From contig NZ_LBMT01000001.1 of NCBI RefSeq assembly GCF_002005545.1, positions 374,579 through 438,578 on the forward strand: a stretch of DNA of 64,000 nt, written 5' to 3'. The position numbers and the translations under genes were made by a program. Positions 1 to 8,034 of this stretch are shown piece after piece (position 1 is the first letter of the stretch; the number at the start of each line of letters is the position of its first letter). Below the pieces are notes generated by a model. The model was not told where the DNA came from and made no database searches. It saw only the letters and a list, made by a program, of their open reading frames with translations. Source of the DNA: Streptococcus mitis. GTDB taxonomy: Bacteria; Bacillota; Bacilli; Lactobacillales; Streptococcaceae.

Positions 1-2763
1 CTCCAGCTCTTGTTTGATCTTGCTGCGATTTCCAGGGGTATCTCCTATAATTCCCAATGTATGCGAGGCTATCTTTTTGAAACTTGACTCAGCTTGCGTC
101 TTCGTCTGATCAAAGCTTTCTTGAATTGATAGTTTTTGAAGATACTCTGTGCGCAACATATCTTTGACTTCTTGGTCAGTGATATTTGGGTGTGTTTTTC
201 TGAGCGCAATTCTCTTTGTTATAATATCTCGAGGATCATAGACAGGCTCCAACTGTTCTTTTAGTTTACTGTCATGTAAGAAGTCTACTGATCTCGCGCT
301 TGTGGTCAGAGCAGACACATCCACAGCATCTTCTCTCTCACTATTAGCCGGAAGTAAGTGTGGTTTATCCTCCTGACTACCAACTAAAACAACTCTCGGT
401 TTCATTGGTTTTGTTATTTGACTCGCTTCTTGAGGATCAACCAATTCACCAGTTTGTTCATTGATAGCGTATGTTCTGGTAAGTGTATTCTCACCAACTT
501 CTCCTTCAGATGCTACCTTTTCTATATTTTTAGCAAGTGAAGAATCCTCTCTTCGCTCCTCGGTAACGGAAATCGGTTGTATTACTTTTTCCACATTACC
601 AACTTGAATCACTTTATCGACTGCTGAATTTACTTGTTTAGTAGTATGAGATACCGTCACCTGACCTGTTGCCTTGTCTAGTTGATAAGTCGTCCTAGTT
701 TCCACCGAACCATCATGCCCTGCAACCGCTACTTCCTGTCGTCTGAACTCCAAAGCAGGATTCACTTGGTAAATCGTTTTATGAGATAGGACAGTAGTTT
801 CAACACTCGGTTTAGTTCCAACTTCTACAACTTGATCAACTTTGTTAACTACTATTTTGACAGTTTTATTCTCAGAAATATTTCCACTTGCTTGATCTTT
901 AGCATAGGTAGTAGTAACTTGTTCTTGTCCCTCAACACCCGGAATTTTTACTCTTGTAACGCCGTGGTCTAGTTCCTCACTCTTTTCATAAACGGTTTCA
1001 TAAGGAACAGCTTTGGTCTCCACTTTGGTCTGAGGAAGTTGAGTGTCTTCTTTATACTCTGGGAGAGCCTCCTGTATCTCAGGCTCACCGGAAACGCCAC
1101 CTTCATAAGACGGAAGAGACGGTTCTACCGAAGGCTCACCGGAAACACCACCTTCATAAGACGGAAGGGACGGTTCCACCAAGGATTCACCAGAAACACC
1201 GCCTTCATAAGACGGAAGAGATGGCTCTACCGAAGGATCGCCGGAAACACCACCCTCATAAGAAGGAAGGGACGGTTCCACCAAGGATTCGCCAGAAACA
1301 CCGCCTTCATAAGAAGGAAGCGCTGGTTCTACCAAGGACTCACCGGAAACACCGCCTTCATAAGAAGGAAGCGCTGGTTCTACCAAGGATTCGCCGGAAA
1401 CACCACCTTCATAAGATGGAAGGGACGGTTCCACCAAGGATTCGCCAGAAACACCACCTTCATAAGATGGAAGGGACGGCTCCACCAAGGATTCACCGGA
1501 AACACCGCCTTCATAAGATGGAAGAGACGGCTCTACCGAAGGCTCACCGGAAACACCGCCTTCATAAGAAGGAAGCGCTGGTTCTACCAAGGACTCACCG
1601 GAAACACCGCCTTCATAAGATGGAAGGGACGGTTCCACCAAGGATTCGCCGGAAACACCGCCCTCATAAGACGGAAGAGGTGGTTGGACTTCCGGGGCTA
1701 GGCTTATACCATTTTCTTGAAGTTCCTTCTCTTTTTCCCCGACCAAAATCACCTGAGCAACTGGTTCACGAAGCACTTCTCTCCCTACTTCATTTCGCGT
1801 AACAATACCATCGACAACCCTTACTTCTGTTAAGATTCGTTCTTGTCCCTTGGCACCTTCTATAGAAATTCTTTTTTCTCCCTTAGCCAGAGTTGGGTCA
1901 GACTGAAATTGAGTTTCAAACTCTATCTCCCCTACCCTAACTTCCAGTTCTGGCTTGTCTTCAATAACAGTTTTCATTCCTTCATCTGGTACTTTTTTAG
2001 ACTCAATACTCATACTTTTTTCAGGAGTTGGATTTAAAACAGGCTCAACTGCGTAAGATGGTTGAGAAGATTGCACAAGATCTTTAGTCGAGCTAAAATG
2101 AGATGTAGTATGTGGTACAATCTTCTTAGATTGAGGTTCTGAACTTTCCTCCTTTTGAGATAATACTGACGACTCTACCTTATCAACAGAAAGTTCCTTG
2201 CTAGCACTATCTCTTACCAAATAATATCCCGTAAATTCATATCCTTGGACTGTTTCAGGACTTGGTAAAAACTGACCTTCTACTCTCTTAACAAGGGCTG
2301 GTTGCAATTCTACCAGATTTTCTAAAGCAGAGATGGATGCTACCCAACCACCAACAGCAAAGACGCTCACAAGGAAGTAAGACGCTCCCTTTTTTCTCTT
2401 GATTAAAGTGAAGGAAAGCAATAACAATCCTGCTCCCAAGATAAACATCTCATCATTAGAAAACAGACCTGTTGCTGGTAATCTTGTAGCCAATTTTCGA
2501 TAGACAAAATAGTATTCTTTTCCCTCTTTTACCTCAATCTTATTTTCTTCAAACCATTGCAACTCAGATTTCAACTTTTCAGGTAAATCCTGCTCATCCA
2601 AGTAATGACTTGAAATTAGTGTTGAAGTCGTTTCTGTAGCCTGTACGGGTTGAGCCCCCATACCAGCAAAAAATAAACTCGTTCCTAGCAAGACCGAACA
2701 AGCTCCTATTGTATATTTTCTCAAAGAAAAACGCTGCTTTCTCTCAAATTGAAATTCTTTCAT
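1..2763 (-). CDS. M26 zinc metalloprotease (IgA1 protease/ZmpB family), N-terminal part
   Basis: The gene runs off the left edge, so only the first 921 codons are present and the catalytic HExxH zinc site lies outside. The protein opens with a YSIRK-type signal (FSLRKYTIGACSVLLG, residues 12-27). LPATG at about residues 94-98 follows, with a hydrophobic stretch and RKKG, then a second hydrophobic segment. A sortase-like signal near the N-terminus is a known peculiarity of streptococcal Zmp proteases. After a Ser/Pro-rich stretch come twelve 17-residue repeats, then several G5-like modules (for example near VVEVGTKPSVETTVL), and finally the start of the M26 N-terminal domain (ITDQEVKDMLRTEY). 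The family cleaves host proteins such as IgA1 at the cell surface. I cannot tell IgA1 protease from ZmpB without the C-terminal half. The start ATG has AGGATA upstream. Confidence 0.85.
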   Translation of the reverse strand, partial: MKEFQFERKQRFSLRKYTIGACSVLLGTSLFFAGMGAQPVQATETTSTLISSHYLDEQDLPEKLKSELQWFEENKIEVKEGKEYYFVYRKLATRLPATGLFSNDEMFILGAGLLLLSFTLIKRKKGASYFLVSVFAVGGWVASISALENLVELQPALVKRVEGQFLPSPETVQGYEFTGYYLVRDSASKELSVDKVESSVLSQKEESSEPQSKKIVPHTTSHFSSTKDLVQSSQPSYAVEPVLNPTPEKSMSIESKKVPDEGMKTVIEDKPELEVRVGEIEFETQFQSDPTLAKGEKRISIEGAKGQERILTEVRVVDGIVTRNEVGREVLREPVAQVILVGEKEKELQENGISLAPEVQPPLPSYEGGVSGESLVEPSLPSYEGGVSGESLVEPALPSYEGGVSGEPSVEPSLPSYEGGVSGESLVEPSLPSYEGGVSGESLVEPSLPSYEGGVSGESLVEPALPSYEGGVSGESLVEPALPSYEGGVSGESLVEPSLPSYEGGVSGDPSVEPSLPSYEGGVSGESLVEPSLPSYEGGVSGEPSVEPSLPSYEGGVSGEPEIQEALPEYKEDTQLPQTKVETKAVPYETVYEKSEELDHGVTRVKIPGVEGQEQVTTTYAKDQASGNISENKTVKIVVNKVDQVVEVGTKPSVETTVLSHKTIYQVNPALEFRRQEVAVAGHDGSVETRTTYQLDKATGQVTVSHTTKQVNSAVDKVIQVGNVEKVIQPISVTEERREDSSLAKNIEKVASEGEVGENTLTRTYAINEQTGELVDPQEASQITKPMKPRVVLVGSQEDKPHLLPANSEREDAVDVSALTTSARSVDFLHDSKLKEQLEPVYDPRDIITKRIALRKTHPNITDQEVKDMLRTEYLQKLSIQESFDQTKTQAESSFKKIASHTLGIIGDTPGNRSKIKQELE
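1090..1700 (-). repeat. Twelve tandem 51-bp repeats (17 residues each) inside the metalloprotease gene
   Basis: The string cttcataag (or cctcataag) recurs exactly every 51 bases at 1101, 1152, 1203, 1254, 1305, 1356, 1407, 1458, 1509, 1560, 1611 and 1662. On the minus strand each unit encodes LPSYEGGVSGESLVEPS, with variation mainly at ESLVEP/EPSVEP/DPSVEP and final S/A. The unit length keeps the frame, so copy number can change without breaking the gene. The repeat probably forms an extended acidic, proline-containing spacer between the wall-proximal part and the G5 modules. It also keeps two long plus-strand frames open by chance. Confidence 0.95.
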
Positions 2764-2890
2764 CCCATATCCTATCATTCATTATTACTGTATAGTTAGT
2801 ATATCAGAAATAATTTGTATTCACAAATCTTTCTAGTTATTCCCTTATCATTCCAAATTAAGGGGGACAACATACAATAATTTTTATTTA

Positions 2891-2995
2891 ATACTCTTCA
2901 AAAATCAAATTCAAACCACGTCAGCGTCGCCTTACCGTACTCAAGTACAGCCTGCGGCTAGCTTCCTAGTTTGCTCTTTGATTTTCATTGAGTAT
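2891..2995. repeat. BOX element (boxA plus boxC, no boxB)
   Basis: The 105-bp segment begins ATACTCTTCAAAAATC and ends TTTTCATTGAGTAT, giving inverted termini ATACTC/GAGTAT. It contains AAACCACGTCAGCGTCGCC (boxA-like) and TAGTTTGCTCTTTGATTTT (boxC-like). These match my memory of the pneumococcal BOX repeat, a mitis-group intergenic element. It lies in the 308-bp gap between the metalloprotease start and the SPFH gene. The rest of that gap holds nothing I recognise except AT-rich DNA upstream of the protease. Confidence 0.85.
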
Positions 2996-3071
2996 AAATG
3001 TATATCAATGTTCTTTGCTTTTCTTAACAAATGCAATGCAAAAAAAGCCTGTTGCCAAGCTCTTTAGTCTA

Positions 3072-3971
3072 TTATTTCTTCTCAGCACGGAGGGCTGACA
3101 AGATTTGTGTACGGATATCATCAACACCATTTGGCGTATTTGGTAAAAAGATAGTCTGGTTTCCTTTAGAGGCAAAGGTATTCAAGGTATCCAAATACTG
3201 GTTGGTCAAAAGAATGGACATGATTTGCTCTTCTGTCATGCCAACATTGGCTTCCTTGAGTTCGGTGATAGACTCTGCCAATCCATCCACAATCGCCTTA
3301 CGTTGTTGGGCAATCCCCACACCATGAAGGCGGTCTTTTTCTGCTTCGGCTTCAGCTGCAGTGACGATTTTAATCTTGTCAGCTTCTGCCAATTCTTGCG
3401 CTGCGACCCGCTTACGTTGCGCCGCATTGATTTCATTCATGGATTGCTTAACTTCTGCATCAGGTTCGACCTTGGTAATCAAGGTTTTCACGATAATATA
3501 ACCGTAAGTTGTCATTTCTTCTGCTACTTGATGTTGAACTTCAAGGGCAATCTCATCTTTTTTCTCAAACAATTCATCCAAGGTTAATTTGGGAACAGAA
3601 GAGCGAAGAGCGTCTTCGATATAAGATTTAATTTGAGATTCTGGACGCATGAGTTTATAGTAAGCATCTGTCACGCTCTGCTCATTGACACGGTACTGGG
3701 TCGCCACATTCATCATAACGAACACATTATCCTTAGTCTTAGTCTCAACTACAATATCGCTTTGCAACAAGCGCAACTGAATCCGAGCTGCAATCGAGTC
3801 AATTCCAAAAGGCAATCGAATATGAATACCACTATTGGCAACCTTTTGGTATTTCCCAAAGCGTTCAATAATCGCCACCGACTGCTGACGAACCACATAA
3901 ACTGTACTCAGTGTGACTATCACCAATAGGAGCACACAAACCACCACAAAAATCATCAAAAATGTTGCCAT
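3072..3971 (-). CDS. SPFH/band 7 (stomatin/prohibitin-like) membrane protein
   Basis: The 299-residue protein has one N-terminal membrane segment (MATFLMIFVVVCVLLLVIVTL) and then an SPFH domain (SVAIIERFGKYQKVANSGIH). A charged, probably coiled-coil region rich in Ala, Glu and Lys follows (AAQRKRVAAQELAEADK), and the C-terminus is soluble. SPFH proteins oligomerise on membranes and organise functional microdomains; the client here is unknown. I chose the ATG at 3971 because GGAGGT lies 7 bases upstream. An in-frame ATG at 3986 overlaps that ribosome-binding site and is unlikely. The gene stands alone with its own promoter, divergent from the acid phosphatase gene. Confidence 0.85.
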   Translation of the reverse strand: MATFLMIFVVVCVLLLVIVTLSTVYVVRQQSVAIIERFGKYQKVANSGIHIRLPFGIDSIAARIQLRLLQSDIVVETKTKDNVFVMMNVATQYRVNEQSVTDAYYKLMRPESQIKSYIEDALRSSVPKLTLDELFEKKDEIALEVQHQVAEEMTTYGYIIVKTLITKVEPDAEVKQSMNEINAAQRKRVAAQELAEADKIKIVTAAEAEAEKDRLHGVGIAQQRKAIVDGLAESITELKEANVGMTEEQIMSILLTNQYLDTLNTFASKGNQTIFLPNTPNGVDDIRTQILSALRAEKK

Positions 3972-4002
3972 TATCGTGACCTCCATTATTATTTTTTCCT
4001 GT

Positions 4003-4032
4003 ATTATAGCACATTTAAAGAAGGCTGTGCAA
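4003..4032 (-). promoter_or_regulatory. Promoter of the SPFH gene
   Basis: On the minus strand TTGCAC (4027-4032), an 18-base spacer and TATAAT (4003-4008) with an upstream TGC give an extended -10 promoter. It sits about 35 bases before the start codon. Confidence 0.7.
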
Positions 4033-4153
4033 TTTTTACTGCGATTTTTCCTGAAATGTCAATAATTAGAGGTGAAACTACATTTCAAGTTAGTAATCGC
4101 TTTTTTCATTACATTAACTTCTATAGAATCTACATCAATGGTCAGGGAATAAC

Positions 4154-4182
4154 TTGCCTTAACTTTTCTCTCGTGCTATACT
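4154..4182 (+). promoter_or_regulatory. Promoter of the acid phosphatase lipoprotein gene
   Basis: TTGCCT (4154-4159), a 17-base spacer and TATACT (4177-4182) preceded by TGC form a good vegetative promoter. AGGAGA follows at 4203, ahead of the ATG at 4215. Confidence 0.75.
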
Positions 4183-4214
4183 ATTTATTGAAATGAATGA
4201 ATAGGAGATATTTC

Positions 4215-5072
4215 ATGAAAACAGCAAAAACTACTGTTACAATCCTTTCTGCACTTGCTTCTGTCGTCTTATTGGCTAGTTGTGCAACAAAGTCTACAGA
4301 AACACAGACAAACAATAGTAGCTCATCTGATAATCAAATTACAATGACATATGACCAACTACGGTCAAGAGAAAATACTATGTCAACCCTTTGGTATCAA
4401 AAATCAGCTGAAACTAAAGCCTTATACATACAGGGTTATAACGTTGCAACAAATCACCTAAAGGAATTGCTCAAAACAGAATCAGACAAACCTTACTCTA
4501 TCGTTTTAGACTTGGATGAAACTGTCCTAGATAATAGCCCTTATCAAGTACAAAATGTCAAAGATGGTACAGCATTCACACCCGAAAATTGGGATGTTTG
4601 GGTTCAAAAAGCTGCAGCAAAAGCTGTCCCAGGCGCCAAGGATTTTCTTCAGTTTGCTGATCAAAACGGTGTCCAAATCTACTACATTTCTGACCGCTCA
4701 GCTAATCAAGTAGATGCTACCATTAAAAATCTTGAAAGTGAAGGAATTCCTGTTCAAGGACGTGATCATCTCATGTTCTTAGAAAGTGGTGTAAAATCCA
4801 AAGAGGGGCGTCGCCAAAAAGTTCAAGAAAAAACAAATCTTATCTTATTGTTTGGTGATAACCTTGTAGACTTTGCAGATTTTTCTAAGACTTCTGAGTC
4901 TGACCGTGATAAACAACTTGAAGAATTGCAAAAAGAATTCGGTGAAAAATTCATCATCTTCCCAAATCCAATGTACGGATCATGGGAATCAGCTGTATAC
5001 GGTGGTAATAAACTAGATGCTAAAGGTCAAGTAGAAGAACGCCAAAAAGCCTTGCAAGGTTTTGATAAATAA
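4215..5072 (+). CDS. Class C acid phosphatase lipoprotein (HAD superfamily, e(P4)/LppC type)
   Basis: The 285-residue protein has a lipoprotein signal with lipobox LASC, so it should be anchored on the outer face of the membrane. A Ser/Asn-rich linker follows. The catalytic HAD motif is DLDETVLDNSPY (about residue 97), then a YYISDRSANQ motif and a GDNLVDFADF motif, all as in the P4 family of nonspecific acid phosphatases that release phosphate from nucleotides and other monoesters. I chose the ATG at 4215 because AGGAGA lies 7-8 bases upstream; the in-frame ATG at 4197 has no ribosome-binding site. The gene is monocistronic, with its own promoter and a strong hairpin downstream. Confidence 0.9.
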   Translation: MKTAKTTVTILSALASVVLLASCATKSTETQTNNSSSSDNQITMTYDQLRSRENTMSTLWYQKSAETKALYIQGYNVATNHLKELLKTESDKPYSIVLDLDETVLDNSPYQVQNVKDGTAFTPENWDVWVQKAAAKAVPGAKDFLQFADQNGVQIYYISDRSANQVDATIKNLESEGIPVQGRDHLMFLESGVKSKEGRRQKVQEKTNLILLFGDNLVDFADFSKTSESDRDKQLEELQKEFGEKFIIFPNPMYGSWESAVYGGNKLDAKGQVEERQKALQGFDK

Positions 5073-5118
5073 AACAAATAAGCTGATTCTACATAAAATT
5101 AGGCTAACTTACAATCTT

Positions 5119-5175
5119 CAAAAAGTGGATAGGAAGGAATTCTGATAATCAGAACACTTTCCTATCCACTTTTAT
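5119..5175. terminator. Terminator hairpin after the acid phosphatase gene
   Basis: AAAAGTGGATAGGAA (5121-5135) pairs with TTCCTATCCACTTTT (5159-5173) around an AT-rich loop that itself contains TTCTGATAATCAGAA. The 3' arm ends in TTTTATAA, so it can end plus-strand transcription. Confidence 0.8.
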
Positions 5176-5253
5176 AATTGATATAACATCAAGCTTTTAT
5201 ACATCTGATACTATACGTTTTTTGATTTTAAAGACTTTTTGCCTATCCCCTAT
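5171..5253 (-). repeat. Degenerate partial copy of the ~120-bp intergenic repeat (copy 1)
   Basis: The stretch with ATCAAGCTTTTATACATC, TGATACTATACGTTTT and AAAGACTTTTTGCC aligns with the copy at 13968-14093 in the same orientation, with several gaps. It lies directly upstream of the toxin promoter. Confidence 0.55.
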
Positions 5254-5273
5254 ACTTCAAGAATTAAGCAATC

Positions 5274-5302
5274 TTGATGATCTAAATTTAATGTGGTATA
5301 CT
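5274..5302 (+). promoter_or_regulatory. Promoter of the Fst-like toxin mRNA
   Basis: TTGATG (5274-5279), a 17-base spacer and TATACT (5297-5302) preceded by TGG form an extended -10 promoter. The predicted 5' leader of about 50 bases carries a hairpin (ATCGGTTACCGAT, 5314-5326) before the AGGAGGTG at 5347-5354. Confidence 0.7.
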
Positions 5303-5360
5303 ATTTTTGTCATCGGTTACCGATTACGTTCCTTACGGTTCGTGAGAGGAGGTGAAACTA

Positions 5361-5459
5361 ATGAACTTTGCCCCAGAGCTCGTTCTTACTATTGTAGCGG
5401 ACGTCATAGCAGGAATCATCTTGTATTTCGTTTGCAAATGGCTAGATGGTAAGAAGTAG
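5361..5459 (+). CDS. Small hydrophobic toxin of a type I (Fst/par-like) toxin-antitoxin locus
   Basis: The 32-residue peptide has a single membrane segment (about LVLTIVADVIAGIILYFV) and a polar tail CKWLDGKK. That matches the plan of Fst-family toxins: short, one transmembrane helix, Trp near the end, charged C-terminus. A very strong AGGAGGTG precedes the ATG. Around it are the hallmarks of a par locus: its own promoter, a converging antisense promoter, a shared terminator hairpin, and a 16-nt direct repeat over the start codon (5358-5373) repeated at 5550-5565 within the antisense RNA. Toxins of this kind damage the membrane when translated. A longer frame at 5222-5452 is out of phase and has no such support. 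Family assignment rests on architecture, not a search. Confidence 0.65.
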   Translation: MNFAPELVLTIVADVIAGIILYFVCKWLDGKK

Positions 5460-5502
5460 ACCGAATGACTAGCCTATCAACACCCGTTAAATCGCTAAGA
5501 TA

Positions 5503-5568
5503 CGTCAAAAAATCCCTTAACTACGGCCATAGTTAAGGGATTTGGTGTTCTAATGAACCTTGCCCGAT
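5503..5568 (-). ncRNA. Antisense RNA antitoxin (RNAII-like) of the Fst/par-like locus
   Basis: A minus-strand promoter at 5575-5603 should start a transcript near 5568. It would run left through the repeat CTAATGAACCTTGCCC (5550-5565) and end at the hairpin 5510-5543, followed by TTTTTT. The complement of the repeat can pair with the toxin start-codon region CTAATGAACTTTGCCC; the single difference gives a G-U pair. A short RNA of about 65 bases would thus block toxin translation. The 3' hairpin is shared with the toxin mRNA, giving a second pairing region. Both ends are inferred. Confidence 0.6.
5505..5543 (-). terminator. Shared hairpin/terminator between toxin mRNA and antisense RNA
   Basis: AAATCCCTTAACTA (5510-5523) pairs perfectly with TAGTTAAGGGATTT (5530-5543), a 14-bp stem. 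The uridine run is on the minus strand (TTTTTTGACG); the plus strand continues with GGTGTTC and would terminate less well. Confidence 0.75.
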
Positions 5569-5574
5569 AAAATT

Positions 5575-5603
5575 ATTCTAACATACAGGTCCAGATATTT
5601 CAA
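5575..5603 (-). promoter_or_regulatory. Promoter of the antisense antitoxin RNA
   Basis: On the minus strand TTGAAA (5598-5603), a 17-base spacer and TAGAAT (5575-5580) preceded by TGT make a strong extended -10 promoter. No open frame follows, which fits a noncoding RNA. Confidence 0.65.
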
Positions 5604-5674
5604 GAGTTTTATTCATTGTTTAAAGTTCCTTAGGTATCTGAAAGGTCTCTAATAGAGTTAGCTATCTAGTACCC

Positions 5675-5708
5675 AAAAACCGACTAGCTCTTATGAACTA
5701 GTCAGTTT
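5675..5708 (-). terminator. adcA: Terminator of the adcRCBA operon
   Basis: Just after the adcA stop codon the minus strand reads AAACTGACTAG, a 10-base loop, CTAGTCGGTTTTTGGG. The 11-bp stem (one G-U pair) is followed by five T. Confidence 0.75.
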
Positions 5709-5712
5709 CTCA

Positions 5713-7218
5713 TCAATGCGCCAACATTTCTTGGGCGATTTCTTGTCCAGATAGGTTATCTGGGTAGTAGGTTGGCCAGTTATCCATTTCTTCAAAGAGG
5801 GCTTCTTGGCTTGTACCTCCAAAGAAGATATGGAAATGTTCTGCCTTAACTGGGGCGATATTGTGGTCACTAAACTGAACATACTTGAATTGTCCAGCGT
5901 CCGCATCTGTGGCTTCAAAGAGGAAGCGCACGCCACGATTTCCTTTCTTATAAGTCAAGATTTTCTTTCCAACATACTTATAAGTGTATTTCTTACTTTG
6001 TCCACCTTGAACAAATTCCATAGTATTATCAGTAATGTTGATCTTAGTGACATCTGTCTGATAGCCTTTTGTATAGTAGGCCTTGTACTCACCCTGAGTC
6101 ATCTTACCAGTCAACTTAGCCTTGTAGTCAAAGACTTGATCAAACGTGCCATCTTCAAGAAAAGGATAAACTGATTGCCAGTTACCTGCATAGTCACTCA
6201 AGGTGCGGTCCTTGACGTCTGCATCCTCAAAGTAACCATTTTGGACTGTCTTGGTATCCTCTGCCTTTTCAGGTTCGATAGCTGGGCCTTCTTGGTCCGT
6301 TGTTTGTTTCAGAGCCTTGAGGTTTTTCTCCATAACGGAGATGTAGTTTTCGCCAGCCTTGGTATCCTCTTCTGTCAGACTTTCTAAAGGATTGAGGACA
6401 TCCGTTTTGACACCTGCCTCTTTTGAAAGTGTATTAGCAAGGGCTTGTGAAGCATTTTCCTCAAAGTAGATATAGGCAATTTTATTTTTCTTGACGTACT
6501 CTGTCAATTCTGCCAGACGAGCAGCTGATGGTTCTGCATCTGGAGAAAGTCCTGAGATTGCGACTTGTTTGAGTCCATAGTCCAAGGCGAGATAGTTAAA
6601 GGCTGCGTGCTGAGTCACAAAGCTCTTTTGTTTGGCTTGAGACAAGCCTTCTGCATAAGCCTTATCCAAGGCTTGTAATTTTTCGATATAGGCAGATGCG
6701 TTCTTTTCAAAGGTCTCTTTTTTATCAGGATAATCTGCTGATAGGCTATCACGGATGTGCTCTACAAGTTTAATGGCACGAACTGGTGATAACCAAACAT
6801 GGGGATCGTACTCATGGTGATGACCTTCTTCTCCATGGTCATGGTCTCCCTCTTCTTCCTCACCACCTGGCAAGAGCAACATATCGCCTGTCGCCTTGAT
6901 GGTTTTCACCTTTTTCTTATCCAAAGTATCTAGCAATTTAGGTACCCATGTTTCCATGTTTTCATTTTCATAAACGAAGGTATCTGCGTCTTGGATTTTG
7001 GCAACTGCCTTGGCAGACGGTTCGTATTCATGGGGTTCTGTACCAGCACCGATGAGGAGTTCTACATTAGCAGTATCTCCTGCGACTTGCTTGGTAAATT
7101 CATAGACAGGGTAAAAGGTTGTCACGATATTGAGTTTACCATCTACCTGTTTTTGATTGGAACAAGCCACTAAAAACAAGGCACATAGACTGGCTAGCAA
7201 TAAGCTAATTTTTTTCAC
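5713..7218 (-). CDS. adcA: Zinc-binding lipoprotein AdcA (ZnuA domain fused to ZinT domain)
   Basis: The 501-residue protein captures extracellular zinc for the AdcBC transporter. A lipoprotein signal (lipobox LVAC) is followed by a ZnuA-type cluster A-I domain with the metal-site segment GTEPHEYEPS. A His-rich loop, GDHDHGEEGHHHEYDPHVW, lies near residue 129. The C-terminal third (from about residue 320) is a ZinT domain with HFHIFFGG. The fusion and length are typical of streptococcal AdcA. The start is GTG at 7218 with AGGAGA upstream; the overlapping ATG is out of frame. It is the last gene of adcRCBA, 9 bases after adcB, and is expected to be repressed by zinc-loaded AdcR. Confidence 0.95.
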   Translation of the reverse strand: MKKISLLLASLCALFLVACSNQKQVDGKLNIVTTFYPVYEFTKQVAGDTANVELLIGAGTEPHEYEPSAKAVAKIQDADTFVYENENMETWVPKLLDTLDKKKVKTIKATGDMLLLPGGEEEEGDHDHGEEGHHHEYDPHVWLSPVRAIKLVEHIRDSLSADYPDKKETFEKNASAYIEKLQALDKAYAEGLSQAKQKSFVTQHAAFNYLALDYGLKQVAISGLSPDAEPSAARLAELTEYVKKNKIAYIYFEENASQALANTLSKEAGVKTDVLNPLESLTEEDTKAGENYISVMEKNLKALKQTTDQEGPAIEPEKAEDTKTVQNGYFEDADVKDRTLSDYAGNWQSVYPFLEDGTFDQVFDYKAKLTGKMTQGEYKAYYTKGYQTDVTKINITDNTMEFVQGGQSKKYTYKYVGKKILTYKKGNRGVRFLFEATDADAGQFKYVQFSDHNIAPVKAEHFHIFFGGTSQEALFEEMDNWPTYYPDNLSGQEIAQEMLAH

Positions 7219-7227
7219 ATTAGTCTC

Positions 7228-8034
7228 CTATTTGATAAAACGTCTTACTAAACTAATCAGTAAGAAGACAGTTACAAAAATAATGGTAATACTTGCACTT
7301 GCAGGTGTTTCTGCATAGTAGGAAATGTAAAGTCCTGCCACCATTCCCAAAAATCCAATAGCACTGGCAAGCAGCATAACCGATTTAAAGTTTTTCCCCA
7401 GACGCAGGGCAATACTAGCTGGCAAGACCATAATGGTCGATACCAGAAGAGCTCCCGCAGCAGGAATCATAAGGGCAATGGCCACCCCCGTCACCATGTT
7501 AAAAAGAATGGACATGGTACGAACTGGCAAGCCATCCACAAAGGCCGTATCCTCATCAAAGGTCAAAATGTACATCGGACGAAGGAAGAGGAAGGTCAAA
7601 ATCAAAACAACCGCCGCAATGACAAAAAGGGAAATAACCTGCTCTTCGCTGATAGTCACGATTGAACCAAAAAGATACTGGTCCAAACTCATTGAGCTAG
7701 AGCTTTTACCCTTGCTCATGACAATCAGAGAAACAGCCAGACCTGTTGACATGAGGATAGCTGTCCCGATTTCCATAAAGCTCTTGTAAACCGTACGGAG
7801 ATACTCCAGAAAGACAGCCGCAATCAAGACAATAGCAATAGTTGAAATAGTCGGAGAAATCCCCAGAACCAGACCAAAAGCTACACCCGACAGCGAGACG
7901 TGGCTAAGAGTATCACTCATCAAACTCTGACGACGCAAGATAAGAAAGGTTCCTAATACTGGCGAGAAAAGACTCATGGCAATAACGGCCAGAAAGGCAC
8001 GTTGCATAAAGTCATAAGATAACAAACTAAGCAT
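7228..8034 (-). CDS. adcB: Zinc ABC transporter permease AdcB
   Basis: The 268-residue, very hydrophobic protein of the ABC-3 (ZnuB-like) family has about eight membrane helices. It forms the zinc channel that receives metal from AdcA. The conserved start region [20 protein letters not shown] and the segment [17 protein letters not shown] are typical. The ATG at 8034 follows GGAGGTGGGCC and overlaps the adcC stop by 8 bases. The in-frame ATG 24 bases earlier has no such signal. Confidence 0.95.
   Translation of the reverse strand: MLSLLSYDFMQRAFLAVIAMSLFSPVLGTFLILRRQSLMSDTLSHVSLSGVAFGLVLGISPTISTIAIVLIAAVFLEYLRTVYKSFMEIGTAILMSTGLAVSLIVMSKGKSSSSMSLDQYLFGSIVTISEEQVISLFVIAAVVLILTFLFLRPMYILTFDEDTAFVDGLPVRTMSILFNMVTGVAIALMIPAAGALLVSTIMVLPASIALRLGKNFKSVMLLASAIGFLGMVAGLYISYYAETPASASITIIFVTVFLLISLVRRFIK

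Noticed and set aside
1090-1700. CRISPR-like regular repeats
   Set aside because: The 51-bp units are contiguous, without spacers, and lie inside a coding sequence.
1039-1802. Two long plus-strand frames of 220 and 193 codons
   Set aside because: They run antisense through the 51-bp repeats of the metalloprotease gene. A repeat whose length is a multiple of three keeps any stop-free frame open, and the products are repetitive and very basic.
4056-4196. 46-codon plus-strand frame before the acid phosphatase gene
   Set aside because: It has no ribosome-binding site and runs through the promoter and hairpin of the gap.
5222-5452. 76-codon frame across the toxin gene
   Set aside because: It is in a different phase from the 32-residue toxin, starts without a ribosome-binding site and yields an unlikely sequence.
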